Origin: Trigonopsis variabilis
Lineage: Eukaryota > Ascomycota > Trigonopsidomycetes > Trigonopsidales > Trigonopsidaceae
Direction of reading: 5' to 3'
DNA: 64,000 nt
NCBI GenBank assembly: GCA_003707065.3
Contig: PPXM03000004.1
Span: forward strand, 806,001 to 870,000
Both the position numbers and the translations under genes were made by a program. This document shows, one piece after another, positions 62,875-64,000 of the stretch (positions are counted from its first letter, which is position 1; every line of letters starts with the position of its first letter). The notes under the pieces are model-generated. The model had not been told where the DNA came from, made no database searches, and was given only the letters and a program-made list of their open reading frames with translations.

Positions 62875-64000
62875 ATGACGGGTAGGTCAACGTCGAGAAA
62901 AGCGACTAATGTGTAGAACCTGATTATGAGGATATTGAAGAGCAAGTTGAAGAAGCTCAAGAGGAGCAGGAAGTTCAGGCTGAGGTCGACAAATTCGGGA
63001 ATACGACCTCTTCACTAGTCCAAGACGATCAGTCAGACGAATCAGATGAAGATACAACGGTGACGAAGAAAACAGTTAGTTTCGCAGAGCCGACTGAGGA
63101 TGGCGAGACTTCGGAAGAGCGTCGAAAGCGCGAATTCGAAGAAGGAGGAGGGTTGCCTGTCCAGCCTGATAATCCCGACTTTTCGAAGCTGACACCCTTA
63201 AGTCTCGAGATCATTTCACGACAAGCCACGATCAACATTGGCACGATTGGGCATGTCGCTCACGGTAAATCGACGGTGGTTAAAGCCATTTCCGGTGTCC
63301 AGACTGTCCGATTTAAGAACGAGCTTGAAAGGAATATTACCATCAAGCTGGGTTATGCTAATGCCAAAATCTACGAATGTGAGGATGACGAGATTCCTAG
63401 ACCTGCAAGATATGTGTCTTTTGGATCAGATAAAGAGATTGCTCCCTTAATTCCTGACGCAAACGGTAAGAAACATCGCTATAAACTACTTCGCCACGTG
63501 TCATTTGTCGACTGCCCCGGTCACGATATCTTGATGAGTACCATGTTGTCTGGTGCCGCGGTCATGGATGCCGCTTTACTGCTAGTTGCCGGAAATGAGC
63601 CCTGTCCCCAACCCCAGACTTCGGAGCATTTGGCAGCCATCGAAATCATGAAACTCAAGCATATCATTATTCTCCAGAACAAAGTTGATCTAATGCGAGA
63701 AGAAAGCGCTCTCGAACACGAAAAGTCTATTCTGAAATTTATCAAGGGCACTCGGGCTGACGGTGCTCCCATTGTCCCTATTTCTGCCCAACTCAAGTAC
63801 AATATTGACGCTGTAAACGAGTTTATTGTGAAAAAGATCCCCATTCCTCCTCGGGATTTCATGGCATCGCCTCGTCTAATTGTCATCCGATCATTTGACG
63901 TTAACAAGCCTGGTGCCGAGATTGACGAACTCAAAGGCGGTGTGGCAGGTGGTTCTATTCTCACTGGTGTTCTCAAACTGGGTGATGAGATTGAAATAAG
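62875..64000 (+). CDS. gcd11: eIF2 gamma subunit, N-terminal part (cut by window end)
   Basis: GTPase subunit of eIF2, which delivers initiator Met-tRNA to the 40S ribosome. The first exon is 7 nt (ATGACGG, 62875-62881). A 35-nt intron (62882-62916, GTAGGT / GACTAAT / GTAG) leads into [18 protein letters not shown]. After an acidic N-terminal region come [25 protein letters not shown] (P-loop), [55 protein letters not shown] and [19 protein letters not shown]. The frame is open to base 64000. The frame has no ATG near its 5' end after the intron, which supports the tiny first exon. Confidence 0.95.

Noticed and set aside
1-64000. CUG-Ser alternative code
   Set aside because: CTG occurs at invariant Leu positions in Rheb and eIF2-gamma.
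1-64000. Transposons, virus-like elements and CRISPR arrays
   Set aside because: No transposase, reverse transcriptase, integrase, capsid-like frame, long terminal repeats or regularly spaced repeats were found by eye. A repeat-library search could still reveal short relics.

Overview
The window is nuclear DNA of an ascomycete fungus. It carries Tra1, New1/Elf1-type ABC ATPase, Bur1/Cdk9, Rheb, Ras1, Lst8, Elp4, Gpi18, a Zn2Cys6 regulator and a CFEM protein. About 30 protein genes occupy both strands and most are spliced. Introns are very short: nearly all are 32-41 nt, with GT donors, CTAAC/CTGAC-like branch sites and the AG only a few bases further on. CTG encodes Leu at invariant positions (the NKIDL motif of Rheb, KLGDE of eIF2-gamma), so this is not a CUG-Ser yeast. 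An early-diverging ascomycete (Taphrinomycotina or Lipomyces-like) fits, but I cannot name the genus.

Layout. 0-11.7 kb: C-terminal part of Tra1, a CCDC25/Jlp2-type gene with an extraordinary splice structure, alanine:glyoxylate aminotransferase, a hypothetical gene, VPS29, and a divergent pair made of an Ahc1-like YEATS protein and an Alba-domain protein. 11.8-25.2 kb: two hypotheticals (one very acidic), a mitochondrial carrier, Grx5, Lst8, Naa10, a CFEM protein, a Ser/Thr-rich membrane protein, two tandem intron-containing tRNA-Lys(UUU) genes and the AP-1 sigma subunit. 25.3-34.5 kb: aspartate kinase, Bur1/Cdk9, Rheb, acetoacetyl-CoA synthetase and the transcription elongation factor Elf1. 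35.8-40.7 kb: a Zn2Cys6 transcription factor facing a long-chain alcohol oxidase whose frame is split by one stop. 41.8-49.4 kb: Elp4, Gpi18, GMF, a class-I glutamine amidotransferase, an aldehyde dehydrogenase and Ras1. 49.8-64 kb: New1/Elf1-type ABC ATPase, eIF2B-alpha, tRNA-Arg(CCU), an F-box/LRR protein, an isocitrate-lyase-family paralogue lacking the catalytic KKCGH motif, a Dal5-type transporter and the start of eIF2-gamma.

Most genes are core housekeeping genes without operon-like logic. Loose themes are TOR signalling (Lst8, Rheb), transcription (Tra1, Ahc1-like, Bur1, Elf1, Elp4), translation initiation (eIF2B-alpha, eIF2-gamma, New1) and a lipid/acyl metabolism neighbourhood (acetoacetyl-CoA synthetase, regulator, alcohol oxidase).

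I saw no transposon, virus-like element or CRISPR array. The most unusual items are: (1) two tiny introns separated by a one-nucleotide exon in the CCDC25 homologue; (2) the isocitrate lyase paralogue without its catalytic motif; (3) the in-frame TAA in the alcohol oxidase; (4) a 15-nt exon in VPS29; (5) the covarying introns of the tandem tRNA-Lys genes.
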